Part shown: in pieces, positions 1-6,784 of the stretch | Position numbering within the stretch: the stretch's first letter is position 1 | Layout: each line of letters opens with the position of its first letter | NCBI GenBank assembly: GCA_031368515.1 | Contig: JANMNW010000603.1 | Location: 1-7,872 of the forward strand | Origin: CANJQH01 sp031368515 | Lineage (GTDB): Bacteria; Chloroflexota; Anaerolineae; J036; Brachytrichaceae | Reading direction: 5' to 3' | DNA length: 7,872 nt | The notes under the pieces: model-generated | The model's database searches: none | What the model saw: the letters and a program-made list of their open reading frames with translations, nothing else | What the model was told of the DNA's origin: nothing | Made by a program: the position numbers and the translations under genes

Positions 1-3000
1 TGCCTTGCCCGCCGCCCTCTGGCTCATTGCCGTTGGGCGGGATGGCCGTCGGCGGCTCCGGTGTGTTCGTCGGCGCGGGCGTGCTTGTGGGCGGCACCGT
101 CGTGGCCGTAGGCGTCGGCGGCGGCGGCGGGGGTGTGTTCGTCGGCGTCGGCGTCGGCGTGTTCGTCGGTGGCACCGGCGTGTCCGTCGGCGTCGGCGTG
201 TTCGTCGGCGGCACCGGCGTGTCCGTCGGCGTCGGCGTGCGTGTGGGTGTCGCTGTCGGCGTCGGTGTCGGCGTCGGCGTGCGCGTGGGTGTCGCTGTCG
301 GCGTCGGCGTCGGCGTGGCCGTTGGCGCCGGGTAGACGATCACTGTGAACGTCTCCCGAGCGACATTGCCGGAGTCATCACGCGAGTTGCAGCGCACGGT
401 TGTTGACCCGACTGGGAACGCGCTGCCGGACGCGGGCGTGCAGTTTACCCGCAGCTTCTTGTCGACTGTGTCAAACACGGTTGGGTTAAAGGTTACGACC
501 ATGCCGCTGGCATCCACCGCGTCGCGCGTAATTGTGCCAGGCACGCTGATGACCGGTTTGGTGGTGTCGACGATGTTGATCTTGAATGTCTTGCTCGTCG
601 TGTTATTGGCTTTGTCGTTGGCGGTGCAGGTCACCGTGTTTGCGCCAAGCGGGAACACGCTGCCCGAACCCGGGTTGCAGACCGCCGCCAGCAAGCCATC
701 GACCACATCGCTGGCATTGGCGACAAAGCTCACGGCGGCGCCGCCTGGGCCGGTGGCTTCCACAATTTGGTCTGGCGGTGTATTGACGAGCGGGCCGACA
801 TCATCCGTCACCGAGATCTTGAACGCTTCCGTGGCCAGGTTGCCCGCCTTGTCAGTGGCGCGACAGGTGACAATGGTTGTGCCGATCGGGAACGTTGAGC
901 CGCTATTCCAGTTGCAGGTCGGCGCAATTTTGCCGTCGACAATATCGTTGGCCGAGACGTCAAACGCGACAACGGCGCCGCCGGCCACTATGGCCTTGGC
1001 TGTGAGATTGCCCGGCAAGCCAAGCGCCGGGCCCTTTGTATCAACGACGCGGAAGGAAAAGCGTTCGGTCTTTGCGTTGCCCGCCTTGTCCTGTGCGGTG
1101 CAGCTGATCATGTGACTGCCGATGCTAAAGGTGCGCCCCGATCCGGGATCGCATTCCGGTGTCAGCTTGCCATCCACAACATCGTCCGCGGTCGCGTTGA
1201 AGAGAACGAGCGCGCCGGCGCTGCTTGTGGCTTCGTAGTCGGCGCTGGCGGGCAGAGTCAGCGTCGGCGCGGTCTTGTCTTTGACGATCACGGCGAAGCT
1301 GATTTTGCTCGAATTGCTGCGGCTGTCTGCGGCGTTGCATGTCACCGTGGTTGTTCCCAACGCAAACAGGCTGCCGCTGCCGGGCGTGCAACTCGGTGTG
1401 ACCGGGCCGTCAATGGCATCGCGGGCGGTTGCTGTGAAGGCCACCATCGCGCCGCGCGCGCTCATGGCGGCCGCTTCGACAGGACCGATCTGCGCAAACT
1501 CCGGCCCGCTGCTGTCCCTGACCTCAACCACAAAGCTGTCCGTCTTGCTATTGCCGAGCGCGTCTTTGGCGGTGCAGCGCACAGTGGTTGTGCCGATGGG
1601 GAAGGTTGCGCCGGACTCGGGCGTGCAATTGACCCGCACATCGCCGCTGACCGCGTCCCTGGCCGAAGCCTCAAACGTCACAGCGCCACCGGCAGCATCG
1701 CGCGCTTCTGCCACAAGGGCGTTGGGCAAGCGCAGCACCGGGCCCGTTTCATCCGCGACCGTGACCGTGAATGATCCTTCAGCGGTGTTCTCGGCCCGGT
1801 CGCGCGCCGAGCAGGTGACTCGCGTGGCGCCGCGGCCAAAAGTTTCGCCGGGCAGCCGGTTGCAAACCACGCGCACCACGCCATCTACGACATCGGATGC
1901 GCTGGCGGCGAACGTCACTGGCGCGCCGGTTGAGTCTCGCGCTTCGACTTTGAGGTCTGCCGGCAATTCAAGCACGGGCTTGTCGTTGTCCGCCACAGTG
2001 ACATCGAACATATCCACTGTCTTGTTGTTTGAGGGATCTGTGGCCGAGCATGAAACACGGGTGGTGCCGAGCGGGAAGTTGGCGCCCGACATCGGGCTGC
2101 AAATGGGTATGAGCTTGCCCCACACGTCATCGGTGGCGCTGGCTTGATAGGTGACGGTGGCGCCGCTGGGACCGGTGGCCGAAATCATCAGCTTTGGCGG
2201 AAGGGTCAAGCTCGGTTTCTCGTTATCGGCGACATTGACTGTGATTTTGCCGGTGACCTGACGCCCGCTGTTGGAAACGCCGGCGCACTCGACATAGGTT
2301 GTGCCGATGGGAAACAACGCCGGCGAGCTGCGCTCGCACGTCAGCGGCTTCACCGCGCCGTCCACATCCACCATCTCGGCGGCAAAGAAAATGATCGCGC
2401 CGCGGCTGTCTTTGGCCTGTGTAACTGGAATCACCGGCAAGCGCAGTTTGGGCGTCTCCAGGGCAGGCGGCCGGACAGTCGGTTTGTAAAGCGAGGGCGT
2501 GGCCGAAAGGCTTGAACTGGCGCTGGATGACTGATCGAGCGCGCCCGTGGCCAGGCTGACGCGGTTGTCGTCGGTTTTGGCCTGGAAGGCCAGCTCGCCT
2601 TCGCCTGAGGCCTGTTTGAACTCGCCCGATACCACGCCGTTTTCATCCGCCGCAAAACTGGCCAATACCTTGCCCGTTTGCTTGTCGACAATATCGAGCG
2701 TGCCGCTGACCACGGTTTGCGCTGTGAATGAAACCGCGCCGCTGGCTGTGGTTTCCGTGACCACCAGCGGCGTCGACACGATCATATTCAGGGTGTCGCT
2801 GTTGTCAGTGACTGTTTGCTCGCCTACGCCCACGTTGACCGCGGCTTTGTCGCCCGTGGCTTTGGCCAAGACGGTGCCGTCGATAGTGCTCTGTGTCACG
2901 CTGCCGTCGGCACCGACTTTGATGCCTACCACGGCGTCGGTGATGATGTACGTGGCTTGCGGCGCGACGATCTTAAAGGCCGATTGGACCATCAACCCGC

Positions 3001-3670
3001 CGCCGACGCCTTCGGCGGTTCGCGCGCCGAGCATTTCGCCTTTGACGATTTCGATCTGATCGCTGCCCTGCAAAATGAGCTGGCTGCCTTGCGCCAGAAC
3101 CACTTGCGTGGCGTCGGCAAACGTGATTGTGATCTGCGATCCGGCATCGACCATGTCGCCGACATGCAGTTTGAAGCCCGACGAGCTCTGTTCAAGGCTG
3201 GGCACGTGCAGCGTCACGCCGAACACATTGCGGAATTCGGTGACGCGGACGAGACCGTCAACGCGCGCGACGGCAGGTTCGTTGCGGTCGCCAAACGCAA
3301 TCGTATAGCCGGTGATGCCCAATAGCAGGAGCAAGAAAGTACCCAGGCTGGCGCCGACAATGCGCACAGCGCGGTTTTCAGTTATTTCGCGCAGTGCATC
3401 GAGCAAGCGCTGGAACAGGCCAGGCTGGCCAATTTCGATAACATGCTGGCGGGAGTTGCGAGGCTGAAGCCCGGCAATTGGCCGCACATCGGTGGCTTCG
3501 ATGACGTCCGTTCGGGCTGCGGCAAGACGCGCGTTTTCCACCAACAATGCGCTCAGCATGTCGGCGCGCCTCTCAGGGCGAATAACGGGCGTGCGGTCTC
3601 CAGACGCAGACAACAGCTGATCGAACTCAGCGTCGTCCGGTAATCCGGATTCCAGGTTTTTTTCGCTCAT
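1..3670 (-). CDS. Membrane-anchored FecR-domain surface protein with nine HYR modules and Thr/Pro-rich tail (3' end outside window)
   Basis: Reading the minus strand from the ATG at 3670-3668 gives an uninterrupted frame of 1,223 codons that runs off the window start, so the C-terminus is missing. An in-frame TGA lies six codons upstream with no other start between, which fixes the start; the only SD-like element (TGAGG) is 13 nt away and weak. Residues 1-101 are hydrophilic and probably cytosolic; 102-125 form one transmembrane helix (core GTFLLLLLGITGYTIAF), giving an N-in, C-out topology. Residues about 165-290 resemble a FecR domain (VGDMVDAGSQITITFADATQ, then a VVGIKV segment). Residues 300-375 are a beta-rich linker and 377-402 Ser/Pro-rich. 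Residues 403-1113 are nine HYR modules, each with a C-x16-C pair; 1114 onward is Thr/Pro-rich. All 18 cysteines seen are in HYR modules, consistent with an extracellular disulfide-bonded rod. HYR and FecR domains are known families; an adhesive or surface-sensing role is inference. Confidence 0.9.
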   Translation of the reverse strand, partial: MSEKNLESGLPDDAEFDQLLSASGDRTPVIRPERRADMLSALLVENARLAAARTDVIEATDVRPIAGLQPRNSRQHVIEIGQPGLFQRLLDALREITENRAVRIVGASLGTFLLLLLGITGYTIAFGDRNEPAVARVDGLVRVTEFRNVFGVTLHVPSLEQSSSGFKLHVGDMVDAGSQITITFADATQVVLAQGSQLILQGSDQIEIVKGEMLGARTAEGVGGGLMVQSAFKIVAPQATYIITDAVVGIKVGADGSVTQSTIDGTVLAKATGDKAAVNVGVGEQTVTDNSDTLNMIVSTPLVVTETTASGAVSFTAQTVVSGTLDIVDKQTGKVLASFAADENGVVSGEFKQASGEGELAFQAKTDDNRVSLATGALDQSSSASSSLSATPSLYKPTVRPPALETPKLRLPVIPVTQAKDSRGAIIFFAAEMVDVDGAVKPLTCERSSPALFPIGTTYVECAGVSNSGRQVTGKITVNVADNEKPSLTLPPKLMISATGPSGATVTYQASATDDVWGKLIPICSPMSGANFPLGTTRVSCSATDPSNNKTVDMFDVTVADNDKPVLELPADLKVEARDSTGAPVTFAASASDVVDGVVRVVCNRLPGETFGRGATRVTCSARDRAENTAEGSFTVTVADETGPVLRLPNALVAEARDAAGGAVTFEASARDAVSGDVRVNCTPESGATFPIGTTTVRCTAKDALGNSKTDSFVVEVRDSSGPEFAQIGPVEAAAMSARGAMVAFTATARDAIDGPVTPSCTPGSGSLFALGTTTVTCNAADSRSNSSKISFAVIVKDKTAPTLTLPASADYEATSSAGALVLFNATADDVVDGKLTPECDPGSGRTFSIGSHMISCTAQDKAGNAKTERFSFRVVDTKGPALGLPGNLTAKAIVAGGAVVAFDVSANDIVDGKIAPTCNWNSGSTFPIGTTIVTCRATDKAGNLATEAFKISVTDDVGPLVNTPPDQIVEATGPGGAAVSFVANASDVVDGLLAAVCNPGSGSVFPLGANTVTCTANDKANNTTSKTFKINIVDTTKPVISVPGTITRDAVDASGMVVTFNPTVFDTVDKKLRVNCTPASGSAFPVGSTTVRCNSRDDSGNVARETFTVIVYPAPTATPTPTPTATPTRTPTPTPTPTATPTRTPTPTDTPVPPTNTPTPTDTPVPPTNTPTPTPTNTPPPPPPTPTATTVPPTSTPAPTNTPEPPTAIPPNGNEPEGGGQG
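146..239 (-). repeat. 39-nt tandem repeat, about 2.4 copies, in the Thr/Pro tail
   Basis: Positions 146-200 match positions 185-239 at an offset of 39 nt with a single mismatch (170 T versus 209 C, synonymous CCA/CCG for Pro). The unit encodes 13 residues, TPTPTDTPVPPTN. The offset is a multiple of three, so copy-number change would keep the frame. Confidence 0.85.
227..313 (-). repeat. 42-nt tandem repeat, about two copies, in the Thr/Pro tail
   Basis: Positions from about 227 to 271 match those 42 nt downstream with two mismatches (242/284 and 266/308), both third-position and synonymous. The unit encodes 14 residues of Thr, Pro, Ala and Arg (core TATPTRTPTPT). It abuts the 39-nt array, so two different in-frame units are adjacent. 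Confidence 0.75.
332..2464 (-). repeat. Nine tandem HYR (hyalin repeat) modules, exact 79-residue (237-bp) period
   Basis: Within the FecR-HYR gene the first cysteine of each module falls at residues 445, 524, 603, 682, 761, 840, 919, 998 and 1077, always 79 residues apart. Every module has a second cysteine after exactly 16 residues, usually in the context SGxxFPxGTTxVxC, preceded by DxVDG and followed by A-x-D-x-x-x-N and an F-x-V-x-V strand. This is the HYR signature (Ig-like fold). The modules differ clearly in sequence, so this is an old duplication and not a recent DNA amplification. Module 1 (about residues 403-481) is the most divergent, and module 2 has DDVWG in place of DVVDG; modules 4-9 are more canonical. 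Confidence 0.9.
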
Positions 3671-3702
3671 CTCGCTGCAGAAACCTCAATGATGCTACGG
3701 TA

Positions 3703-3715
3703 GTGTCTACGACAC
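3703..3715. promoter_or_regulatory. Dyad GTGTC-TAC-GACAC, candidate operator
   Basis: A perfect inverted repeat with 5-nt arms and a 3-nt centre lies 33 nt upstream of the FecR-HYR start codon, inside its probable 5' leader. It overlaps one of two CTACGAC copies 13 nt apart (3707-3713 and 3720-3726). Regulator binding is inference. Confidence 0.25.
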
Positions 3716-3767
3716 ATGGCTACGACGTTAGGCAAGAGCGCTTTGTACTTTGTCCCCTCGACGCGTC

Positions 3768-3773
3768 ATTATA
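3768..3773 (-). promoter_or_regulatory. Candidate -10 box (TATAAT) for the FecR-HYR gene
   Basis: On the minus strand the sequence GTGTATAATGACG contains a perfect TATAAT about 97 nt upstream of the FecR-HYR start codon. No good -35 sits at 16-18 nt; the nearest TTGACA-like hexamer (TTGGCA) is only 11 nt upstream, so the promoter is plausible but incomplete, and the Chloroflexota consensus is not well known to me. Confidence 0.3.
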
Positions 3774-3809
3774 CACGGCGCTCGTGCCAAATCATGTTTT
3801 CCGGTGCAT

Positions 3810-3824
3810 TTGTGGCTGACACAA
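3810..3824. promoter_or_regulatory. Dyad TTGTG-n5-CACAA, candidate operator
   Basis: A perfect inverted repeat with 5-nt arms around GCTGA. It lies about 40 nt upstream of the minus-strand TATAAT and is followed at once by GTCTACG, a heptamer also present in the 3703-3715 dyad. Short dyads arise by chance, so confidence is low. Confidence 0.2.
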
Positions 3825-3948
3825 GTCTACGCGAATTCGTCAAAATGTCTTTCAGATTTCTTTCCGCGGGTGCGTGGGTCAAGCGTAGGTTTGCCGCTAA
3901 TGCTTCACGGACAGCGGCGAACAGCGTGGTGATCGTTGCCTTGTCCGG

Positions 3949-5685
3949 ATGCCGAAGCCCTCTCTCTATGATAATGTGCCCGGATTCGCGTGCTTTATGT
4001 TTGACTCGAAGCGGCTGGTGGCCGCGGCTTCGCATTATGTTTGGACTCTGCCAATACTGGCAGCCGTCGTCCTGTTTCTCTGGAACACCTTGCGCCAACT
4101 CAGTCTTCCAGGCTTCTACTATGATGAAGCTCTCGACCTAGTGCCTATGCTGGCAGTGCTCCGGGGCGAAAACACCGAGTTGTTGCGTGGCATTGGCTTT
4201 GGCAGGCTTCCCGTCATGCTGTTGGATTACATGGGCAGCCTCGGCGGCTACGTGACAACGCCATTTCTGCTGCTTTTTGGGTCAACCGTGACAGCCGGTC
4301 GCCTGCAGCCGATCACCGGCTCGGTGCTAACTCTGATCCTGATGTTTGCGCTGTCTCGCCGTTGGTTCGGCACGTGGGTGGCCTCGTTTGCCGCGCTTTT
4401 GCTTTCAGTCCAGCCCTCGTTTGTCTGGTTTTCACGCCAGGGGATCAGCGTGACCAGCATCATGACGGTGTTTGCCTGGTCCAGCCTGCTCTTGTTGACG
4501 CAACCCACGCTGGAAGGGGCGCAACGGCTGCAGCACAAGCGTTTGCACTTGCTGCTCGGGGGCGTGATGCTGGGCCTGGGGCTGTGGGCAAAGTTGCCGT
4601 TTCTGTGGTGGCTGATGATGCTGCTGATGATGGCGTGTGTCTATGGCATTGCCCGAAGGCGTGCCGGCGACGCCTGGCCGGTTATCCTGCCCTCGGCTGG
4701 CCACGCCGCCCTGCTGCTGCTGGGTTTTTCACTGGGCGCCGCGCCGTTGATCTATTACAACGCGGCCGGGCTGATGCGCGACGGCACGCCCCATACCCTT
4801 GCGCTGATCTTCGGATCGCTGCTGCGTCCCACGCAGCAGTTCGGCGTGGATAACCTGGATTTCGCCCGCAACTTGGGCACCTCCTGGACCAATTTCACCG
4901 TATTTATTGACGGCAGCTATTTTTGGTACAACGGCGTGACCTTTGGCAACACCCTGGCGTTGCCCGCGCTGGCCCTGGCGATCGTGTGCGGCGCATGGCT
5001 TTCACTGGGTCGCCCGGAGCGCTGGCGCTGGCTCGCCTGCGCGCTTGCGCTGCCAGTGGCGATCGTAATGGGCTCATTCACCGTGTCCGGACAATGGGCC
5101 ACCCACTTTTTTATCATTTCAGGCTTGCCGCAGATTCTGCTGGCCTGCGCCGCGGTTTGGCTGAGCGAGCGCGTCGTGCGCCAGGCGCGACAGCTGCGGC
5201 CCGGCCGCCAAAAAACGCTGGCCTCGGCGGCTATTGCCGCGCTTGTGCTGGCCGGGCCATTCGCGCGCGATGTGTGGGTCAATGAGCAGCATCATGTCAC
5301 CCTGGCCAAGACCGGCGGCTCCGGCCGATTTTCAGACGCCGTCTATTCCGTGGCGCGTTACCTGGACGAGCAACATACGACGCAGCCGATTGCGCTCGAT
5401 TGGGGCATCGAGAAGCAAATTCGCCTGCTGACCAACGATCGCGTGCGTCCGCTTGAGATTTTCGGCTATACGCCAGATCCGGACGACGCTTTTCGCGCGC
5501 GCGCAAGAGAGCTGTTGCGCGACCCGTCGCGCTCATATATCGTGCTGTGGGATCGCTTTGCAGTCTACAATCGTCGTGCGGAGTTCACGCGCCTGGCCAA
5601 CGAGATGGGGTTGCACGTTACGGAGACCCATGTCGCGCACGAGCGCAGCGGGCTTCCTGTGTATGTCGTTTTGCGCGCGCGCTAA
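3949..5685 (+). CDS. GT39/PMT_2-type integral membrane glycosyltransferase
   Basis: The 578-residue product has the layout of GT-C fold glycosyltransferases (PMT/ArnT-like, PMT_2), which move sugars from polyprenyl-phosphate donors to acceptors on the outer face of the membrane. Helix 1 is about residues 32-48. The first external loop carries GFYYDEALDL with the acidic pair D59-E60, matching the catalytic/metal-binding motif of the family. About 10-12 further hydrophobic helices follow to about residue 440 (for example 143-160, 202-220, 249-268, 334-352, 385-405). The last 135 residues form a soluble, presumably extracellular domain. The acceptor cannot be read from sequence. No SD precedes the ATG at 3949; ATG 3997 (residue 17), with TATGATAAT at 3967-3975 just upstream, is an alternative start that would leave a short cytosolic tail before helix 1. 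The mreB-like gene follows after 16 nt, suggesting one operon. Confidence 0.85.
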   Translation: MPKPSLYDNVPGFACFMFDSKRLVAAASHYVWTLPILAAVVLFLWNTLRQLSLPGFYYDEALDLVPMLAVLRGENTELLRGIGFGRLPVMLLDYMGSLGGYVTTPFLLLFGSTVTAGRLQPITGSVLTLILMFALSRRWFGTWVASFAALLLSVQPSFVWFSRQGISVTSIMTVFAWSSLLLLTQPTLEGAQRLQHKRLHLLLGGVMLGLGLWAKLPFLWWLMMLLMMACVYGIARRRAGDAWPVILPSAGHAALLLLGFSLGAAPLIYYNAAGLMRDGTPHTLALIFGSLLRPTQQFGVDNLDFARNLGTSWTNFTVFIDGSYFWYNGVTFGNTLALPALALAIVCGAWLSLGRPERWRWLACALALPVAIVMGSFTVSGQWATHFFIISGLPQILLACAAVWLSERVVRQARQLRPGRQKTLASAAIAALVLAGPFARDVWVNEQHHVTLAKTGGSGRFSDAVYSVARYLDEQHTTQPIALDWGIEKQIRLLTNDRVRPLEIFGYTPDPDDAFRARARELLRDPSRSYIVLWDRFAVYNRRAEFTRLANEMGLHVTETHVAHERSGLPVYVVLRAR

Positions 5686-5701
5686 GTAGAATCATCATCC
5701 A

Positions 5702-6715
5702 ATGGGTATTTTCCGCACCGACATCGGCATCGACCTGGGCACTGTGAACGTTGTAGTCTACGTGCGGGGCAAGGGCATTGTGATTCAAGAGCCCTCGGTG
5801 GTGGCGCTGTTGAGCCGCGAGGATCGTGTCGTTGAAGTGGGCGAGGAAGCGCGCCAAATGTACGGCCGCACGCCGGACGAGATCGAAGTGGCACGACCGC
5901 TGCGCGATGGCGTGATCGCCGACTACCAGGTTACGCAAACGATGCTCGCCCATTTCATCCGCAAAGCGCGCGGCTTTACGCTATTTCCGCCGCGCATTGT
6001 CATCGGCGTGCCCTACGGCGTTACCAGCGTGGAAAGGCGCGCGGTGCGTGAAGCGGCCATTGAAGCCGGCGCCGATCGCAGCCAGGTGTTTCTGATCCGC
6101 GAGCCGCTGGCCGCGGCATTGGGCGCCGGCTTGCCGGTTGACACCGCCACCGGCAATTTGATTCTGGACATCGGCGGCGGCACGGCGGAAGCTGCGGTGG
6201 TGTCGATGAACGGCATCGTCTCGGCCAACTCGGTGCGCGTGGGCGGCATCAAGCTGGATCTGGCGATTCAAAACTATATCCGGCGCAAATACAACCTGGC
6301 GGTGGGCGAGCCGACCGCAGAGGATATCAAGATTCGCATTGGCAGCGCGGTGCCGCTTGAAGATGAGTTGATCATGCAGGTGCAGGGGCGCGATCAAGTG
6401 AGCGGCTTGCCGCAGACGATCGAAGTCAGCTCGAACGAAATTACCGAAGCGATGCTTGAGCCGCTCAGCCAGATTGCGGGCGTGGTGAAGAGCGTGCTTG
6501 AGCGCACACCGCCGGAGCTGGCCTCCGATTTGATTGACCGCGGCATGGCGATGACCGGCGGCACATCTTTGCTGCGCAAGCTGGATGAATTTTTAACCAA
6601 GGAAGTGGGCATTCACGCCTATGTGGCTGACGCGCCGATGGCCTGCGTGGCGCTTGGCACCGGGCGCGCGCTGGAGCACCTCAATGTGCTGCGGCGCACC
6701 GAATTTGTGAACTGA
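5702..6715 (+). CDS. mreB: MreB-family actin-like cytoskeletal protein
   Basis: The 337-residue product matches the MreB/Mbl family along its whole length (usual length about 335-347). MreB polymerises with ATP into membrane-associated filaments that organise wall synthesis and shape. Visible motifs: phosphate-1 DLGTVN (11-16), VPYGVTSVERRAV (103-115) with the conserved ATPase Glu111, EPLAAALGAGLPV (134-146), phosphate-2 LDIGGGTAE (155-163), NYIRRKYNLAVGEPTAEDIK (191-210), adenosine motif MTGGTSLL (284-291), and VALGTGRALEHL (316-327). Several usually conserved positions differ: R133 where LIEEP has Glu, A162 in GGGTTE, I183 and L187 in GGDKxDEAI, and T288 in TGGG. The N-terminus MGIF is short, with no long amphipathic helix. 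It starts 16 nt after the glycosyltransferase stop with no SD; an in-frame TAG just upstream makes ATG 5702 the first start, so translation may depend on the upstream gene. No mreC, mreD, rodA or pbp2 is adjacent in this window. Confidence 0.92.
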   Translation: MGIFRTDIGIDLGTVNVVVYVRGKGIVIQEPSVVALLSREDRVVEVGEEARQMYGRTPDEIEVARPLRDGVIADYQVTQTMLAHFIRKARGFTLFPPRIVIGVPYGVTSVERRAVREAAIEAGADRSQVFLIREPLAAALGAGLPVDTATGNLILDIGGGTAEAAVVSMNGIVSANSVRVGGIKLDLAIQNYIRRKYNLAVGEPTAEDIKIRIGSAVPLEDELIMQVQGRDQVSGLPQTIEVSSNEITEAMLEPLSQIAGVVKSVLERTPPELASDLIDRGMAMTGGTSLLRKLDEFLTKEVGIHAYVADAPMACVALGTGRALEHLNVLRRTEFVN

Positions 6716-6728
6716 CACTTGCCTCTAT

Positions 6729-6746
6729 CGCCCGGGACATCGGGCG
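6729..6746 (+). other. Intergenic stem-loop after mreB
   Basis: CGCCCG, a six-base loop GGACAT, and CGGGCG form a perfect 6-bp GC-only hairpin 13 nt after the mreB stop. No T-tract follows, so it is not a classical intrinsic terminator. It could stabilise the mreB message or attenuate read-through to the lipoprotein gene. Confidence 0.35.
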
Positions 6747-6770
6747 CGCTACCGTGACAGCAACTCACTC

Positions 6771-6776
6771 AAGGAG
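6771..6776 (+). promoter_or_regulatory. Strong Shine-Dalgarno AAGGAG for the lipoprotein gene
   Basis: AAGGAG sits 8 nt before the ATG at 6785, the ideal distance. It is the only strong ribosome binding site in the window and settles the lipoprotein start. Confidence 0.8.
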
Positions 6777-6784
6777 ACGCTGTC

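Larger units (their letters stand above)
2..331 (-). repeat. Thr/Pro-rich low-complexity tail of the HYR protein
   Basis: The last 110 visible residues of the minus-strand protein are dominated by Thr and Pro: runs of TP, TPTR, TPTPTDTPVPPTN units, a run of six prolines, and then a transition to a Gly/Pro/Glu-rich stretch at the window edge. Such segments are typical of extended, often O-glycosylated stalks. Because the protein is anchored at its N-terminus, this stalk lies at the distal end and presumably links to something encoded to the left of the window. Confidence 0.85.
3671..3948. other. Divergent intergenic region between the FecR-HYR gene and the glycosyltransferase gene
   Basis: This 278-nt stretch separates two divergent genes and is visibly less GC-rich than its flanks. 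It holds a minus-strand TATAAT hexamer, two short dyads (3703-3715 and 3810-3824) and five CTACG/CGTAG pentamers. Open frames cross it on both strands (plus 3716-4141, minus 3769-4098), but both overlap the glycosyltransferase start out of frame and neither resembles a family I know, so I treat the region as regulatory. Confidence 0.6.

Noticed and set aside
1..331. CRISPR-like or satellite repeat array at the window start
   Set aside because: The periodic GTCGGC pattern is codon-level Thr/Pro repetition in the minus-strand gene; there are no unique spacers of constant length.
5..2515. Several plus-strand open frames (Arg-rich 5-406, Val/Gly-rich 27-335, 345-1115, 1275-2147 and others)
   Set aside because: They are antisense to the continuous minus-strand HYR gene; their repetitive composition simply mirrors the Thr/Pro codons and HYR codons.
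2547..3325. Plus-strand frames 2547-3059 and 2816-3325
   Set aside because: They lie opposite the FecR and linker part of the minus-strand gene, overlap each other in different frames, and show no family features.
3769..4098. Minus-strand 109-codon frame in the divergent intergenic region
   Set aside because: It reads somewhat protein-like in its C-terminal half, but covers the glycosyltransferase start in antisense and would place its end on the FecR-HYR promoter; no family recognised.
3716..4141. Plus-strand 141-codon frame overlapping the glycosyltransferase start
   Set aside because: It overlaps the first 190 nt of a well-supported gene in another frame, has no recognisable domain, and its composition (Cys, Trp, Arg, Ser) looks random.
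6729..6746. Intrinsic terminator after mreB
   Set aside because: The hairpin is real but short and is followed by mixed sequence with no T-run, so I list it only as a stem-loop.
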